Assembly: GCA_028622995.1 (NCBI GenBank)
Contig: JAJQJQ010000031.1
Coordinates: 806,001-870,000 of the forward strand
Reading direction: 5' to 3'
DNA: 64,000 nt
DNA from: Panagrolaimus kolymaensis
Taxonomy: Eukaryota; Nematoda; Chromadorea; Rhabditida; Panagrolaimidae
The notes beneath the pieces were generated by a model. It had not been told where the DNA came from. It did not search any database and saw only the letters and a list, made by a program, of their open reading frames with translations. Of this stretch, positions 52,099 to 62,496 are shown piece by piece. The number at the start of each line of letters is the position of its first letter. Within the stretch, counting starts at the first letter, position 1. The translations under genes and the position numbers were made by a program.

Positions 52099-52638
52099 CA
52101 CTCGGACGGCGGATTGGTACAAACGGTGCAGATTGTAGCCCTGGATTTGGGGAATTTATTCCTCAGCGCAGATTTCAGAAATCGATGTTCTGGAAAAAGT
52201 TGTCCCAGCGCGAATGTTCAGAATGCATTTTTATCTTCTATAGCGGCATATAGCTATTTTTTTATTGACAAAAAATATAAATGTTTTTTGCATTCATAAG
52301 CTGAGAATCTCTAGTTTATTATGTACTCAAAATATAATTAAAAATTTGAACTTAAAAAAATAATTTCCTTTATCAAACAATAATGGTCCCGAAACGAAAT
52401 TTTTTAACGTATGCAAATTTTTCTGGACATCTCGATCGAAGAATTTTTCATAGAGGCCATATTAATCACCAGAATCTCTAGTATTTTTGGGTATATAATG
52501 TTCGTTGGGTAAGCAATCAAAAGTCCTCTATTTCATAGCAAAATGTATGCGGCATGCTTTTGCGATTATGGTAATTTATCGTTTTTTTCAAAAGTTTTTA
52601 TTTATATTTTATTTTTATACATTGTAAAAACATTTTTT
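52099..52638 (+). repeat. Left terminal inverted repeat of piggyBac
   Basis: Inverse copy of 55106-55645. Contains no credible gene; short frames in it appear twice, once in each arm. Confidence 0.9.
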
Positions 52639-52879
52639 TCATTGCATTTTTATCATCTATTATTATTATTATTAATAAGGTCGAATCTTTTACTGCGCCA
52701 AAGGTTATTCTTTTCTTCTTCAAAAAGGTTTTGAAGGCGCAATTGTTGTCATTCACACTTTTTTCAAAGGGCAATGAATTTTTTAGATTCAAAAAATTTT
52801 CTCAATTCATTTCCTTTTTTCATATTCATTCTTTATTCAGATTTTGCTTTGATTTTGCTTCGCATTTTTTATTTTAACT

Positions 52880-55093
52880 ATGACTGAAAAAAGAGGTTTT
52901 GATTCAAGTCGTCAAAGTGATGAAGAAGAAAACCCTTTTGAACCTTCTGCTTCTAGAATTCGTCCTGAATATGATAGCGAGGTATTTTTTTGTTTATTTT
53001 TTTTCTTTTGTTTTTGAAAACTTTTATTATGTAGAAAGATTTTGATACTTCTGATGATGAAGATTATGTTGAGGAACAAGAAGACGAAGAATTTATCGCT
53101 AATGAATTTAATGAGGAAGACAATCGTCGTTTTCTTCAAACAACAAACATTGTTCCAGCCCGAAAAAGAAACTATAATAATTCTTGGACTATTCAGCATC
53201 CTGAACAAGTGGAAAATGATTTTACTTTTGAAATTCCCGAATCATCAAGTACCTTTGCTTCAGAAAAGGACGCTTTTGATGCAATGATTTCTGATGGGAT
53301 AATTAATTTGTAAGCAATTTTTTAATTGAAATTTTTCACCTCCCTTGTTATCTTTAGAATTGTTCAAGGAACAAATTTCGGTTTACAAAAAATTGCACGT
53401 AAATTCAAAAGAGAAAGTAAAAACACCCATGATGTAAAAAATACAAATCCAACAGAAATTCGTGCTCTTATTGGCTTGTGGTTGAAACTAGGAATTATGA
53501 ATTATAATAATTCTTCCGTTGATGAAATTTTTTCAACAAAAAAATCTTCTTCTCTTGGTAAGGGTATTCGCATTTTTTTTTGTAATAAATTAGAGTTTTC
53601 AGATGCCCACTTAGTTTTTTCGAAGGATAGATATAAATTTTTGATGAGATGCCTACGTTTTGACTTCAAACCCGACCGAAAGAAAAATGATGATGGGAGT
53701 TATGAAGATAAATTTGTTCACCTCCGTGCTGTTTATGACATTTTCAATAGAAATCTCGAAGAATATTACAAACCAGGAGAGTATTTGACAGTCGATGAAA
53801 CTTTGGTTCATTTCCGCGGAAGATGTAATTTTCGAATGTTTATCCCATCAAAAGCAGCAAAATATGGTATCAAGATTTTCAACATAGTCGACCCAAAAAC
53901 AAAGTTTTTGTGTAAGAGCGAAGTTTATCTGGGTAAAAATAACCATGGAATTGATGGCCCTTTTGGAGAAGGAGTAAGTAAAAATTATTTCTTTCTAAAT
54001 ATAAAAAACAAATCTTTTAGATTGTTCTCAAATTAGCATCCAATTATTTATCCACTGGAAGAACAATTGTCACCGATAATTTTTTTACATCACCTCAATT
54101 AGGAAATATTTTATGGAACTCTAAAACTCATCTCTTAGGGACAGTTCGCAAAAATCGTCATGGCATTCCAGATGATTTTGTAAGAGAAAAATCTGAAGTA
54201 TGTTTACCTTACTTTTTATAAATTCATAAATAAACCATATTTTGTAGGTTTCGGATGTTAAATATGTCTTTCGAGAAAAAGAAACTTTACTTAGCTTCCA
54301 ATCTAAAGCAACTAAACAAGTTTTTTTGTATTCAACGAAACATCATTCGATTCAAAAAGCCCGCAATGAAAAACCCCTTATTATTCACGAGTACAATAAA
54401 ATGAAATGTGGAGTTGATATGCATGATGAAATGGTTGTCAATTATTCTTTTTCTCCTCCAGTCAATCGGTGGCCTGTGCGAGTTTTCATGCATACCATTG
54501 ATACTGCAGCTCTAAATGCATCAGTCCTTTTTAACAATAGTGCAAACCGCAGAGAGTTTTTGAACAACTTATCTGATCAACTTATGAAAGATCAAAAAGA
54601 AATCAAAGAATCTGGAAATTTCTGGTTGACAAAAAAATATGAAACTATTGAAGGATTACAAGAAGAGTAAATTATTATTTGATTTTGATTTAGAAATTAA
54701 TTTTCTCGTTTTAGTATTCGACAAAAAGTTCTTGGACACCAAAAATCGACTCAAAATAGATGTAAAGTTTGTACAAAAATAGGTCGAGATTATAACAATT
54801 GTGAAGTATGCAACGCCCCTATTTGTAATGAACATTTGATTACAATCTGTGTCAATTGCCATGGGAAATCTTCGGCGATGGAAAATGTTCAACCAATTCC
54901 TCTTGATCAACGACAAACAAGAAGTTCAGCAAGGGATCTAAAAGGAGGAACTTGTAAATATTGTACAATCAAAAGTAATTATCACTGCCAACTTTGTCTT
55001 GGAGTAATTTGCTCTAAACATCAATCGAAAAAGAATCCAAAATTTTGTGAAGCTTGTTTTAATAATCCAGGTGTTATTTCGGGTAGATTGTAA
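52880..55093 (+). CDS. piggyBac transposase with two C-terminal cysteine-rich domains
   Basis: Six exons: 52880-52981, 53035-53309, 53358-53973, 54021-54197, 54248-54666, 54715-55093; phases agree, 655 aa. An acidic N-terminus (SDDEDYVEEQ) is typical. The DDE_Tnp_1_7 domain has Asp at about 272 (TVDETLVHFRG), 350 (VTDNFFTS) and 447 (GVDMHDEMV), the catalytic DDD triad at spacings like those of the moth enzyme. The C-terminus has two successive Cys/His clusters, about 540-580 (CKVCTKIG...CEVCNAPIC...C) and about 610-650 (CKYCTIK...CQLC...ICSKH...CEAC). Most piggyBac transposases have one such zinc-binding domain, which binds terminal-repeat DNA. No frameshift or stop. It cuts and pastes at TTAA through hairpin intermediates. 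Confidence 0.93.
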
Positions 55094-55105
55094 TAAATAT
55101 AATTT

Positions 55106-55645
55106 AAAAAATGTTTTTACAATGTATAAAAATAAAATATAAATAAAAACTTTTGAAAAAAACGATAAATTACCATAATCGCAAAAGCATGCCGCATACA
55201 TTTTGCTATGAAATAGAGGACTTTTGATTGCTTACCCAACGAACATTATATACCCAAAAATACTAGAGATTCTGGTGATTAATATGGCCTCTATGAAAAA
55301 TTCTTCGATCGAGATGTCCAGAAAAATTTGCATACGTTAAAAAATTTCGTTTCGGGACCATTATTGTTTGATAAAGGAAATTATTTTTTTAAGTTCAAAT
55401 TTTTAATTATATTTTGAGTACATAATAAACTAGAGATTCTCAGCTTATGAATGCAAAAAACATTTATATTTTTTGTCAATAAAAAAATAGCTATATGCCG
55501 CTATAGAAGATAAAAATGCATTCTGAACATTCGCGCTGGGACAACTTTTTCCAGAACATCGATTTCTGAAATCTGCGCTGAGGAATAAATTCCCCAAATC
55601 CAGGGCTACAATCTGCACCGTTTGTACCAATCCGCCGTCCGAGTG
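55106..55645 (-). repeat. Right terminal inverted repeat of piggyBac
   Basis: Inverse copy of 52099-52638, ending at TTAA 55646-55649. Confidence 0.9.
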
Positions 55646-55649
55646 TTAA
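55646..55649. repeat. piggyBac target duplication TTAA, right
   Basis: Second copy of the TTAA target site. Confidence 0.9.
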
Positions 55650-56588
55650 AACATTAATTTATCAAACTCGCCAGTTTTAATAGCTATTTTTCTACTTTTA
55701 GAGTGCATTAAAAGTTTGTTTAAAGCTTGATATAGTGAAGAGCTTCCGTTTTTTTCCCTTTTCCTCTTATTTTTTTTATTGATAAGGTTACATATGATGG
55801 GGTCTCACCCTTTTTATTTGAAATACGTTGGTTATTGTTGTTGCTAATAATGGATTATTTCTTCCTTAGAATATAAACAATTTCATGTCCGTCGTCTATC
55901 CACGCAAATAGATTTTTTGTTTGTTGATAAAATGATAAAAAAATTTCTTCATTTTTTTCATCCCTAATTGGGTTAATGTAGCTTAACAGCATGGCTACTG
56001 TCTTTTTTCTTTGAACTCTAAAAAAGCAAAAACAAAAAACTTAAAATAAAAAAAGTTGAAAGACCCAAAATCAAATAAGAAAGCAGCCAAGGTTATCTCT
56101 TCATCTTTGCAGCTTCATTATCAGCGTCAGCTGACATGGAAAAGGGAAAAGTTTTTCCACGTTTCAATCAAAGAAAAACAAAGAAGGCCAAATGAACTAA
56201 TAATTTTTTTTCTGTTTTTCAATGCAAAAAAGATATTGCTTTTGAATGTATTGCAATTATTTTGAGGGCACTGTAACAAAGCTGAACAAAAAAACAAACC
56301 AAAGAAAAGGGCGATAAAGGAGTTATGGAAATTATTATGAGCCAAAGTCATGGTTCCTAAAAAACGTAAAAGACGAAATAATAATCTTTCAAAAAAGAGG
56401 AAATATATTAATTTATTCAGACCCTTAAAATCAAATAACTTTTTTTTCTTCGCAAAGATTTTGTATTGTAAAATGATTATCTTTATGCCTTCATTGTTTG
56501 GTAACATATAGAAAAAAAATATTTACAAAAATTAAGGAACGAAAAAATGAATGAAAAAAAAAATACATAAAAATAATTGATTTTTTAC
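55650..56588. other. Intergenic, displaced 5' flank of the exchanger gene
   Basis: Was presumably continuous with the exchanger promoter before the insertion. No gene or RNA supported. Confidence 0.45.
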
Positions 56589-57380
56589 TTATGGCCAATT
56601 TAAATGAAAAACAGAAATCTGGGGTTTTACACTCCCAATCCAACTTTCAATTAATTTTTCTGCAGCAACTTTTAAAAGATCATAATTGTTTTTGGAATTC
56701 TCACCTTTGACGATAATATTGAAAATTGAAGTTTCAGCGGCATTGGTCTTTATGAAATCGCATAAAATTGATGGTTCAAAAATATCTGATGAATAATTAA
56801 TTTCAAATGTAAATTTTTGAAGTTTATTCCAAAAATATATTGATTTTATATTTTTTAGAACTTCCAAAGTACAAAATGAGTCATCGTTATCAAAAAAAAA
56901 TTTAATAATGTTAGGAAGCTTTTGTAAAATTTCATCCATTGTTGTGTCCGAGCCATCAAAGTTTAGTATTTGACTATCAAACATCCAAAAATCTTTAATT
57001 GTATTTTCCTTTACAATAATTTCAAAATCCGTTAAAGGTAAATTTGTTACCTTTAAACTAAATTCCTGAATAATACATCGATAAATTTGGTGGGATGGAA
57101 AATATTCGGAGCCCCAAATTCTTAACTTTCGAGTAAACCAAAATAAAACTTTTTCATTTTTGGTTTGATAATTCCATCCAAGTTTAAAGAAGCCATTATC
57201 ATCATCATATTGATGATAAAAATCGTCAAAAAAGAAAATCCTTTTTTTAAGAAAAAATTATTTGCAAGTTTTATATAATTTCATTAATCCAAGAGAGGAT
57301 GCTGGGTTTATAATAATATTTTGGATAATTGCAGGAGGCAAAGAAAAATATTGTTGGCGAGCAGAAGAAATCCAAATCAT
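56589..57380 (-). pseudogene. F-box-like family gene with one premature stop
   Basis: A single minus-strand frame runs from ATG at 57380 to TAA at 56589-56591 (263 codons), interrupted once by TAA at 57258-57260. The N-terminal part (YFSLPPAIIQNIIINPAS, LMKLYKTCK) matches the family start and the rest (LTDFEIIVKEN, KLPNIIKFFFDND, VAAEKLIESWIG) its body. The stop replaces the aromatic residue in the conserved TCKYF motif seen in the 21200 gene. Everything else is open, so the change is recent, or a sequencing error, or translation starts downstream. Related relics lie at 63510-63620 and 63909. Confidence 0.65.
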
Positions 57381-57781
57381 TTCACTCATTTTGATAATTT
57401 ATCGGAGCAAATATCGCGAACGAAAAAAATATTTTTGGGAGGTTTTTCTTTTAATATTATGGAAAACAAGTCTGTGAATGTAGCCAAAAAGAAAATATCA
57501 CCCTTAGTTCGTCTTTCTAATTTTTAGAAAGTTTTATTTATCAAAACAAACTTTGTTTTTGTGTGTAAAAATGTTAGCTAAATATTTTCTTTTCATTGAA
57601 ATCGCTTCTGAGCTTCTATCAACATTTGCTTTTTTTTCTGTTTCCCTAAAAGAAAATCGAAAAAAAATAAGAAATTAATTTATTTAGGTTTATAATAACC
57701 ATCAACATATTTGTTGAGTCCTCTAGAAGAGATAAATATAGAAGATTTATTCTTAGGTCAACACATGACAAAACTGAATGA
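57381..57781. other. Intergenic
   Basis: A/T-rich flank of the F-box pseudogene. The segment TTTATAATAACCATCAA near 57690-57706 recurs at about 63740, so it shares ancestry with the other F-box flank. Confidence 0.4.
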
Positions 57782-57789
57782 TTTACAAC

Positions 57790-58211
57790 CAGTGCTGTCA
57801 TTTTTCCATTTTGTCGACGCCGACGCCGACGACGACGACGGCGTCGTCACAAAAATTTGGCGTCGACGCCGTCGTCGACGCCGACGACAAATCGACGCCT
57901 CGACGCCAAAATTAAAATATTTTTTCCTTTATTAAATTTTGAGCTTTTTTAGCTAAAAATTATTAAATAAAATAATTATAAAACAAGTTTCTATTAACGG
58001 AAACAACAATAACTTTAAATTAAAGCGTTTAAAATAGTCTAATTTTTGTATTTTCTATGATTTTTTTTATTTTTTTGAAAAAATCGAGTATTTTTTGGCG
58101 TCGACGACAAATAAGAAAAAGTATCGACGACGACGCCGACGCCGACGCCGTCGTCGGCGTCGACGATTTCGTCGACGACGTGACGATTTCGTCGGCCTCG
58201 ATACAGCACTG
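57790..58211. mobile_element. hAT-type MITE with GC-rich CGACGCC arms
   Basis: A 422-bp element. Termini CAGTGCTGT and (inverted) ACAGCACTG are perfect over 9 bp. Flanking TTTACAAC occurs at 57782-57789 and 58212-58219, a perfect 8-bp duplication diagnostic of hAT. Each end has 80-120 bp of CGACGCC/CGTCGTC repeats, and the centre is A/T-rich. The two GC arms are largely complementary, so the single strand would fold into a long hairpin. No coding capacity; apparent frames through the repeats are artefacts. Confidence 0.85.
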
Positions 58212-58219
58212 TTTACAAC

Positions 58220-58507
58220 ATTATTTTGAAAGTTCCCAAGCCCTTAAATATTTAGTTGTCATCATAAAAATTTGTTTTGACAAAAAATATGTCTTTTTTC
58301 ATACCTGCGATTTTTTAAGTAGAAAAACGAATTTTTTACAAAAAGCGCCAAAATGGTCTTTTAAAGAAAAAGAATGGCATCCAAAAAAAGGCAAACAAAA
58401 AGAAAGACTTTTTTTATTGAATGAATTTGTATTGATTAATATTTTTTTCTTGGCCAAGCGCAAACTTTAGATATTTTTTCGTTCTTTGATATTATACGGA
58501 TTTTATC
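58220..58507. other. Intergenic / promoter of the next gene
   Basis: No supported feature. The MITE lies about 300 bp upstream of the 58508 start codon and could influence it. Confidence 0.4.
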
Positions 58508-59317
58508 ATGCCTCTCAAAATCAATGAAGATCTTACATTTGAATATATTCCAATTCATCGAGATGAAAAAGAAAAAATTAAAAAACTAGAATTTTTTAAT
58601 TGTATAATGAAATTAACAAAGGCTAATGGCATGACTTTTTTAATTCACGTTCTCCATTACTTAATTGTATATTTCTTTGATTTACATTCGATTCATTCTC
58701 ATCCACAAGGAAAATATTATTTTTTTGTTTATTTATTTTTTTGTTTTTCTTTCCTTAGTTCCAAAATTGTATTACTTTATTATATAATTAAAGAAAAGCC
58801 ATACGATTTTATTTATTTTAAAATTTTATTTATGGTATCTGAAATTTGCCATGTAAGTTAATGCTTAAAAAAGTAAAGTTTAAAATGTTTTGTTAAAAAT
58901 TATCATAGACATAGCAATAAAGCCCGTTTCGACATTTAGGATAACGTCAATTTAGACAACCATTTTTTGAAATTTTTTCCTCAATTTGGGATACAAAAAA
59001 AATATAAAACTTTTATAAATTTTCACTCTTTTTACAAATTATGAAACTCGTAACTCTGTTTAGATAATTAAGATTAATATTGAAAATTGTTTTAGATCCT
59101 TGATCTTCCAATAGCACCTTTCTTTTTTGCAGCTGCTTATGCTCCCGATTTTATAGTTGATTTCTGGATGTATGATTGCATAGTTGTTTTATTAATGTTT
59201 AAAATCCACTGGTCAATTAAGGGTGAAATTACTAGTTTACCCTCTTGGGGACTCCATCGGTCTTTAATTAAATATCAAAAATCGCTTAATACAAATGCTA
59301 AATATTCAAAAGTTTAA
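58508..59317 (+). CDS. Unrecognised multi-pass membrane protein, 188 aa
   Basis: Two exons, 58508-58852 and 59096-59317, phase 0. Four hydrophobic segments are visible at about 43-60, 70-92, 103-128 and 136-155 (e.g. FLIHVLHYLIVYFFDL, DCIVVLLMF). Both ends are polar. No known motif. It is convergent with another four-TM gene, stop codons 275 bp apart, but the two are not obviously similar in sequence. A nematode-specific membrane protein is the safest label. Confidence 0.6.
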
Positions 59318-59592
59318 ACCGAATAAAAAACACTTGATTCTATTTAAGAAAAAAAAATTGTTTGATTTTATGTAAACGTCTTTTTTTATCGTAAATTCTT
59401 TATGGAAAAATAAAAGTCTTAAAATCTTTTGATAAAACACATAAATACAACGGTTTGTAAACCTTGTAAAGCAATGCAATAATTTTTCTAATAAAAATCG
59501 AAATTAAAATATTTATTTACAAGACAAAAGCCGCATTACACAATTTATAATTACAAGCTTAACAATACATATATAATTTAAAAGGCTTGTGA

Positions 59593-61220
59593 TTAAACAG
59601 TTTTCTGTTGGTGATCATCGATATAAATTTCTGTGCAAATAACAAAATACAACATAAAAATGCCAGTATGACAAAATAAAACAGCCGTTAGCTCACAGAA
59701 CAAAAATAATAAATGGGTTGTGCAAAAACCAGCAATAATCATTTGTTGGTAACTCATTTTTTCGTCCAACTTCTTTTTGATTTGTTCCTTGGTCAAATTT
59801 TCTTCCATGGGTTTGAAGGCCAACCCAATGGAATGATACATAAGGAATAAGTAGATGAAACCTACTGCGCCTAAAAAATGATTTTTCATGAGTATTTCTA
59901 GTCAAATTATAAATATTGCTTACCGTGTTCAAATATGTCATATTCGTTATTTTCTGGCAACAGTGAAGCTGATGCAGCCCACCATCCAAACGCACTGGCA
60001 ACATAAGAAATTGCCATGGTGAACAATAAGGCAGTTCTATCTTCTCGAACATCAAAAGCATCAAGAGAATTGACATAGCTTCGGACATAGTCAATGTGGC
60101 CACCTGAGAAGACGCTCACTGCCACAAGTTTGTTAGCATAGTTTCCGGTTTTCATTGTGGCGTTATACAAAAGTTCAGATTTTTCGCCATGTATGTCATA
60201 GTTTAAATACATAAAAGCACCAAAAGCAACCTGTAATAAATTGTTTTTAGTGTGTCATAGTGATTATTTATTTAAGAAACAGAAAAAAAGCTTTTATTCT
60301 TTATTCAAAAAATTTCAATTTCACATATTTTCCTTTATTAATTTTTTCACATTGATCAAAACTTGTCAAAACAGTTTTTCAAAAGATTTTTAGCCATAGC
60401 TAGTTGGCCAAAAATAAAAGGAGAAATTAGCAAAAATAAACCTTTAGAGATTTTTATTTTTGAAAAAAACTTTATTTATAAAATTATCACAGCTCAAAAT
60501 GAAAGTTTATTGTTCATTATCTTGCTTTTACAAGAAATGTTCTAAAATATTGTTATTGTTTTTGCTTTTCGATACATTGCTTCAAGTTTCTGACCAATTC
60601 GTTTTTTTGTAAAAATCATGATTAAATCTTTTTATTGTAAAACAATTAACAAATATTAACGCATTTGATATTAACATTGGTATCCGTCATTCAGTGCAAA
60701 ATTTTTGGTAAAAAAATTGCTTTACTTCCGATTGAAGGATATTGCAACAAAAAAAAAATCTTTTTTTCCATAATATTATTCTCCTTCAAGTCACCGATGT
60801 TCAGTTTGATGACCAAATAAAGACTTCGAATCAATCTTAATAGCACAATATAAAAGCTAAAATCAGTTGAAATGCTTTTTAAAAAACATCGACATTGATC
60901 ATTTTCGTCTCTAATGGAAAATGGGCACGATTTTATCTGAAATTTGAAAACTATAATTTACGAAGAAAAAAATTAGGTGAGCACAATCTCTTATTGTTGT
61001 ATAAAAATAAAAGCCTTTTTTCCGTTTCTCACATTTCAAAAATTTTAGACTTACAATTCCCAGGTAAACAGTAAATTTGAAACCCTTGGCCATTATTTTA
61101 TCATGAACCGGCTTGAATTTCTTCCATGCCTAAAATATTTGAGTTAATAACATAGAGAAGGATCCTTTAACTAACTTGTTGAAGACATGCCAATGATAGT
61201 TGTTTAATTGCTTCAGCCAT
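59593..61220 (-). CDS. Unrecognised multi-pass membrane protein, 234 aa
   Basis: Exons (5' to 3'): 61220-61176, 61129-61055, 60230-59924, 59870-59593; phases agree. The N-terminal amphipathic part (MAEAIKQLSLACLQQAWKKF) is followed by hydrophobic segments at about 32-47, 112-132, 144-160 and 196-225. A large polar loop (HIDYVRSYVNSLDAFDVRED) lies between the first two, probably extracellular or luminal. Codon use is less AT-biased than in the neighbours, suggesting high expression. An AGATAAGG at about 61290 upstream could be a GATA-factor site, common in nematode gut promoters. The 824-bp second intron has no recognised feature. Confidence 0.7.
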
Positions 61221-61465
61221 GGTTAATGGAACAATTGTTAACCTTAATTATAGTGATTTGTTAATATATTACATTATTTTAAGGTTTTTAGATAAGGTGA
61301 TGAGCATCATCATACGGTAGAAAACAACCGTCGGCATAAGAGTGTGAAATCAAGCAGCTAAAGATTCAAATACATTTTGTAATCAATTGCAAAGACACAA
61401 GGGTATCAAAAAAACTCTTTATCATTACAACAAAATACAAAATAAGCATACAACGGTAAAAAACA
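61221..61465. other. 5' flank of the membrane protein gene
   Basis: Contains AGATAAGG near 61290 and a small hairpin ACGGT...ACCGT near 61314-61331. Otherwise featureless. Confidence 0.35.
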
Positions 61466-61469
61466 AAGC

Positions 61470-61690
61470 AATTTCGCCCGTTAACTAGATTACTTGTTAT
61501 ATTTATAAAGCACATATTGCACTTCTAAGCAAAAACAAGTTAAACAATAACGTTCCTCGGTGCCGGGCTCATCAGTAGCTACACCGAGGAGTAAACATTA
61601 ATGAAGAAAACGAAATTCAACGTTCATCCATCCACAACATGATTGGCCAGAAGCAATAAGAGTACCAAAGATCATGAGATATACGAACTA
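61470..61690 (-). ncRNA. Structured element, copy B (pseudoknot-like)
   Basis: On the minus strand CCUCGGUG (61589-61582 by complement) pairs perfectly with CACCGAGG (61562-61555), enclosing the 19-nt loop UAGCUACUGAUGAGCCCGG. Loop bases GCCCG (61568-61564) can pair with CGGGC (61480-61476), followed by GAAA. ACUU/AAGU (61537-61540 with 61521-61524) forms a further small stem. The copy at 61870-62090 has the same layout with different stem sequences. Paired changes in the stems argue for conserved structure. Which strand is transcribed, if either, is unknown. Confidence 0.5.
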
Positions 61691-61869
61691 CTTGAAGATT
61701 CGTTGATTCTCGCCGTGGTTGAAGATGTTGGAGGATAGTGTAAGTTGAAGTCCACGTTGTATCATCATTGTAATCATTTCATCCACCTTCAGCAAACCAA
61801 ACAAGAACACCTGAAAATGAAGTAATAAACTGAGGAAATAAAACCGTTGTCTAAAGTGATGGTGGACAA

Positions 61870-62090
61870 GTTGTTTCGCTCGTCAACCAGACAAACTTGC
61901 CATATTAGTAAAGCTTATACACAATGATACTAACAAAAAATAGTAACAAATAACATATCATCTTGCCCGAGCTCATCAGTGGTAAGCAAGATGACAAAAT
62001 ATAAAGAAAAAGTAAACCCATCCAACAATCCATCCATTCATAGTATGATCGACCAGCAGCAAGAGAACATATCATAGCTATAGTTTCAAT
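61870..62090 (-). ncRNA. Structured element, copy A (pseudoknot-like)
   Basis: Minus strand: CAUCUUGC (61993-61986) pairs with GCAAGAUG (61966-61959) around the 19-nt loop UUACCACUGAUGAGCUCGG. Loop GCUCG (61972-61968) can pair with CGAGC (61882-61878), again followed by GAAA. A UACUA/UAGUA stem (61945-61941 with 61932-61928) sits where copy B has ACUU/AAGU. The upstream flanks are also alike (GAAUGGAUGG-type). Copy spacing is 404 bp. It could be a tandemly duplicated RNA gene, or part of a repeat family. Confidence 0.5.
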
Positions 62091-62188
62091 ACATCAAATA
62101 AGAACAATGGAAGAACAAGAAGAAGCAAATGTGTAGAAAAATTTGTAGCCAAAAAATCAATGTCCATAACCAATAGCACCAAACGACA

Positions 62189-62496
62189 TCAATCCAAAGC
62201 AACAACAGGCATAATCGAAGGAAAAAGTTTCTGAAAGATAACCCATTACAGTAAGTAACAAAAGAGAAAAATGAACTTATCGATATAAAAAGCACGTCGA
62301 ACATTCAAGAACTAGTAACATCATAACGGCATTGCAGTATCATCCATAACATTAGCATCTTCTTTTGAGGATCATTGACGAACCATCATTCATTTCTTAC
62401 TTCTTCATCATTTCCATCTTCATTGAAAGCAGCTTCTTGATTCTTGGATGAGTGAAGGAGAACATAAGCAGCAAGTTGAAGATCAAGAGCATCCAT
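62189..62496 (-). CDS. Short two-exon frame, possible gene remnant
   Basis: Exon 62496-62401 starts with ATG (DALDLQLAAYVLLHSSKNQ) and ends at a GTAAGA donor. Exon 62230-62189 follows a TATCTTTCAG acceptor, is in phase and ends at TGA, giving 45 aa. The first exon has clear coding composition. It could be the N-terminus of a larger, decayed gene, possibly transposon-derived, but nothing was recognised. It lies just 5' of the structured copies on the same strand. Confidence 0.35.

Larger units (their letters stand above)
52099..55645 (+). mobile_element. Apparently intact piggyBac transposon with 540-bp inverted repeats
   Basis: 3,547 bp, flanked by TTAA on both sides. Inverted repeats 52099-52638 and 55106-55645 have equal length and are identical wherever compared by eye, starting CACTCGGACGGCGGATTGG. 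Terminal repeats of piggyBac elements are usually short (about 13 bp, plus a sub-terminal repeat), so 540 bp is unusual. A complete spliced transposase gene lies between them, its stop 12 bp before the right repeat. Intact ends, an open frame and uniform repeats suggest recent, possibly autonomous, activity. It sits 32 bp upstream of the exchanger start codon, in the opposite orientation. Confidence 0.92.

Noticed and set aside
52114..52734. Small frames duplicated at 54938-55630
   Set aside because: They are the two arms of the piggyBac inverted repeat, not genes.
55970..55995. GTTAATGTAGCTTAA, like the start of a vertebrate mitochondrial tRNA-Phe
   Set aside because: No cloverleaf could be traced; chance similarity.
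57711..58470. Asp/Arg-rich frames
   Set aside because: They run through the CGACGCC repeats of the hAT MITE and its A/T flanks.
61470..62090. Hammerhead ribozyme
   Set aside because: CUGAUGA-G...C-GAAA is present in both copies, but no convincing helix I or helix III with a UH cleavage site was found. The strongest stem also encloses CUGAUGA, which conflicts with the hammerhead fold. Kept only as a possibility to test.
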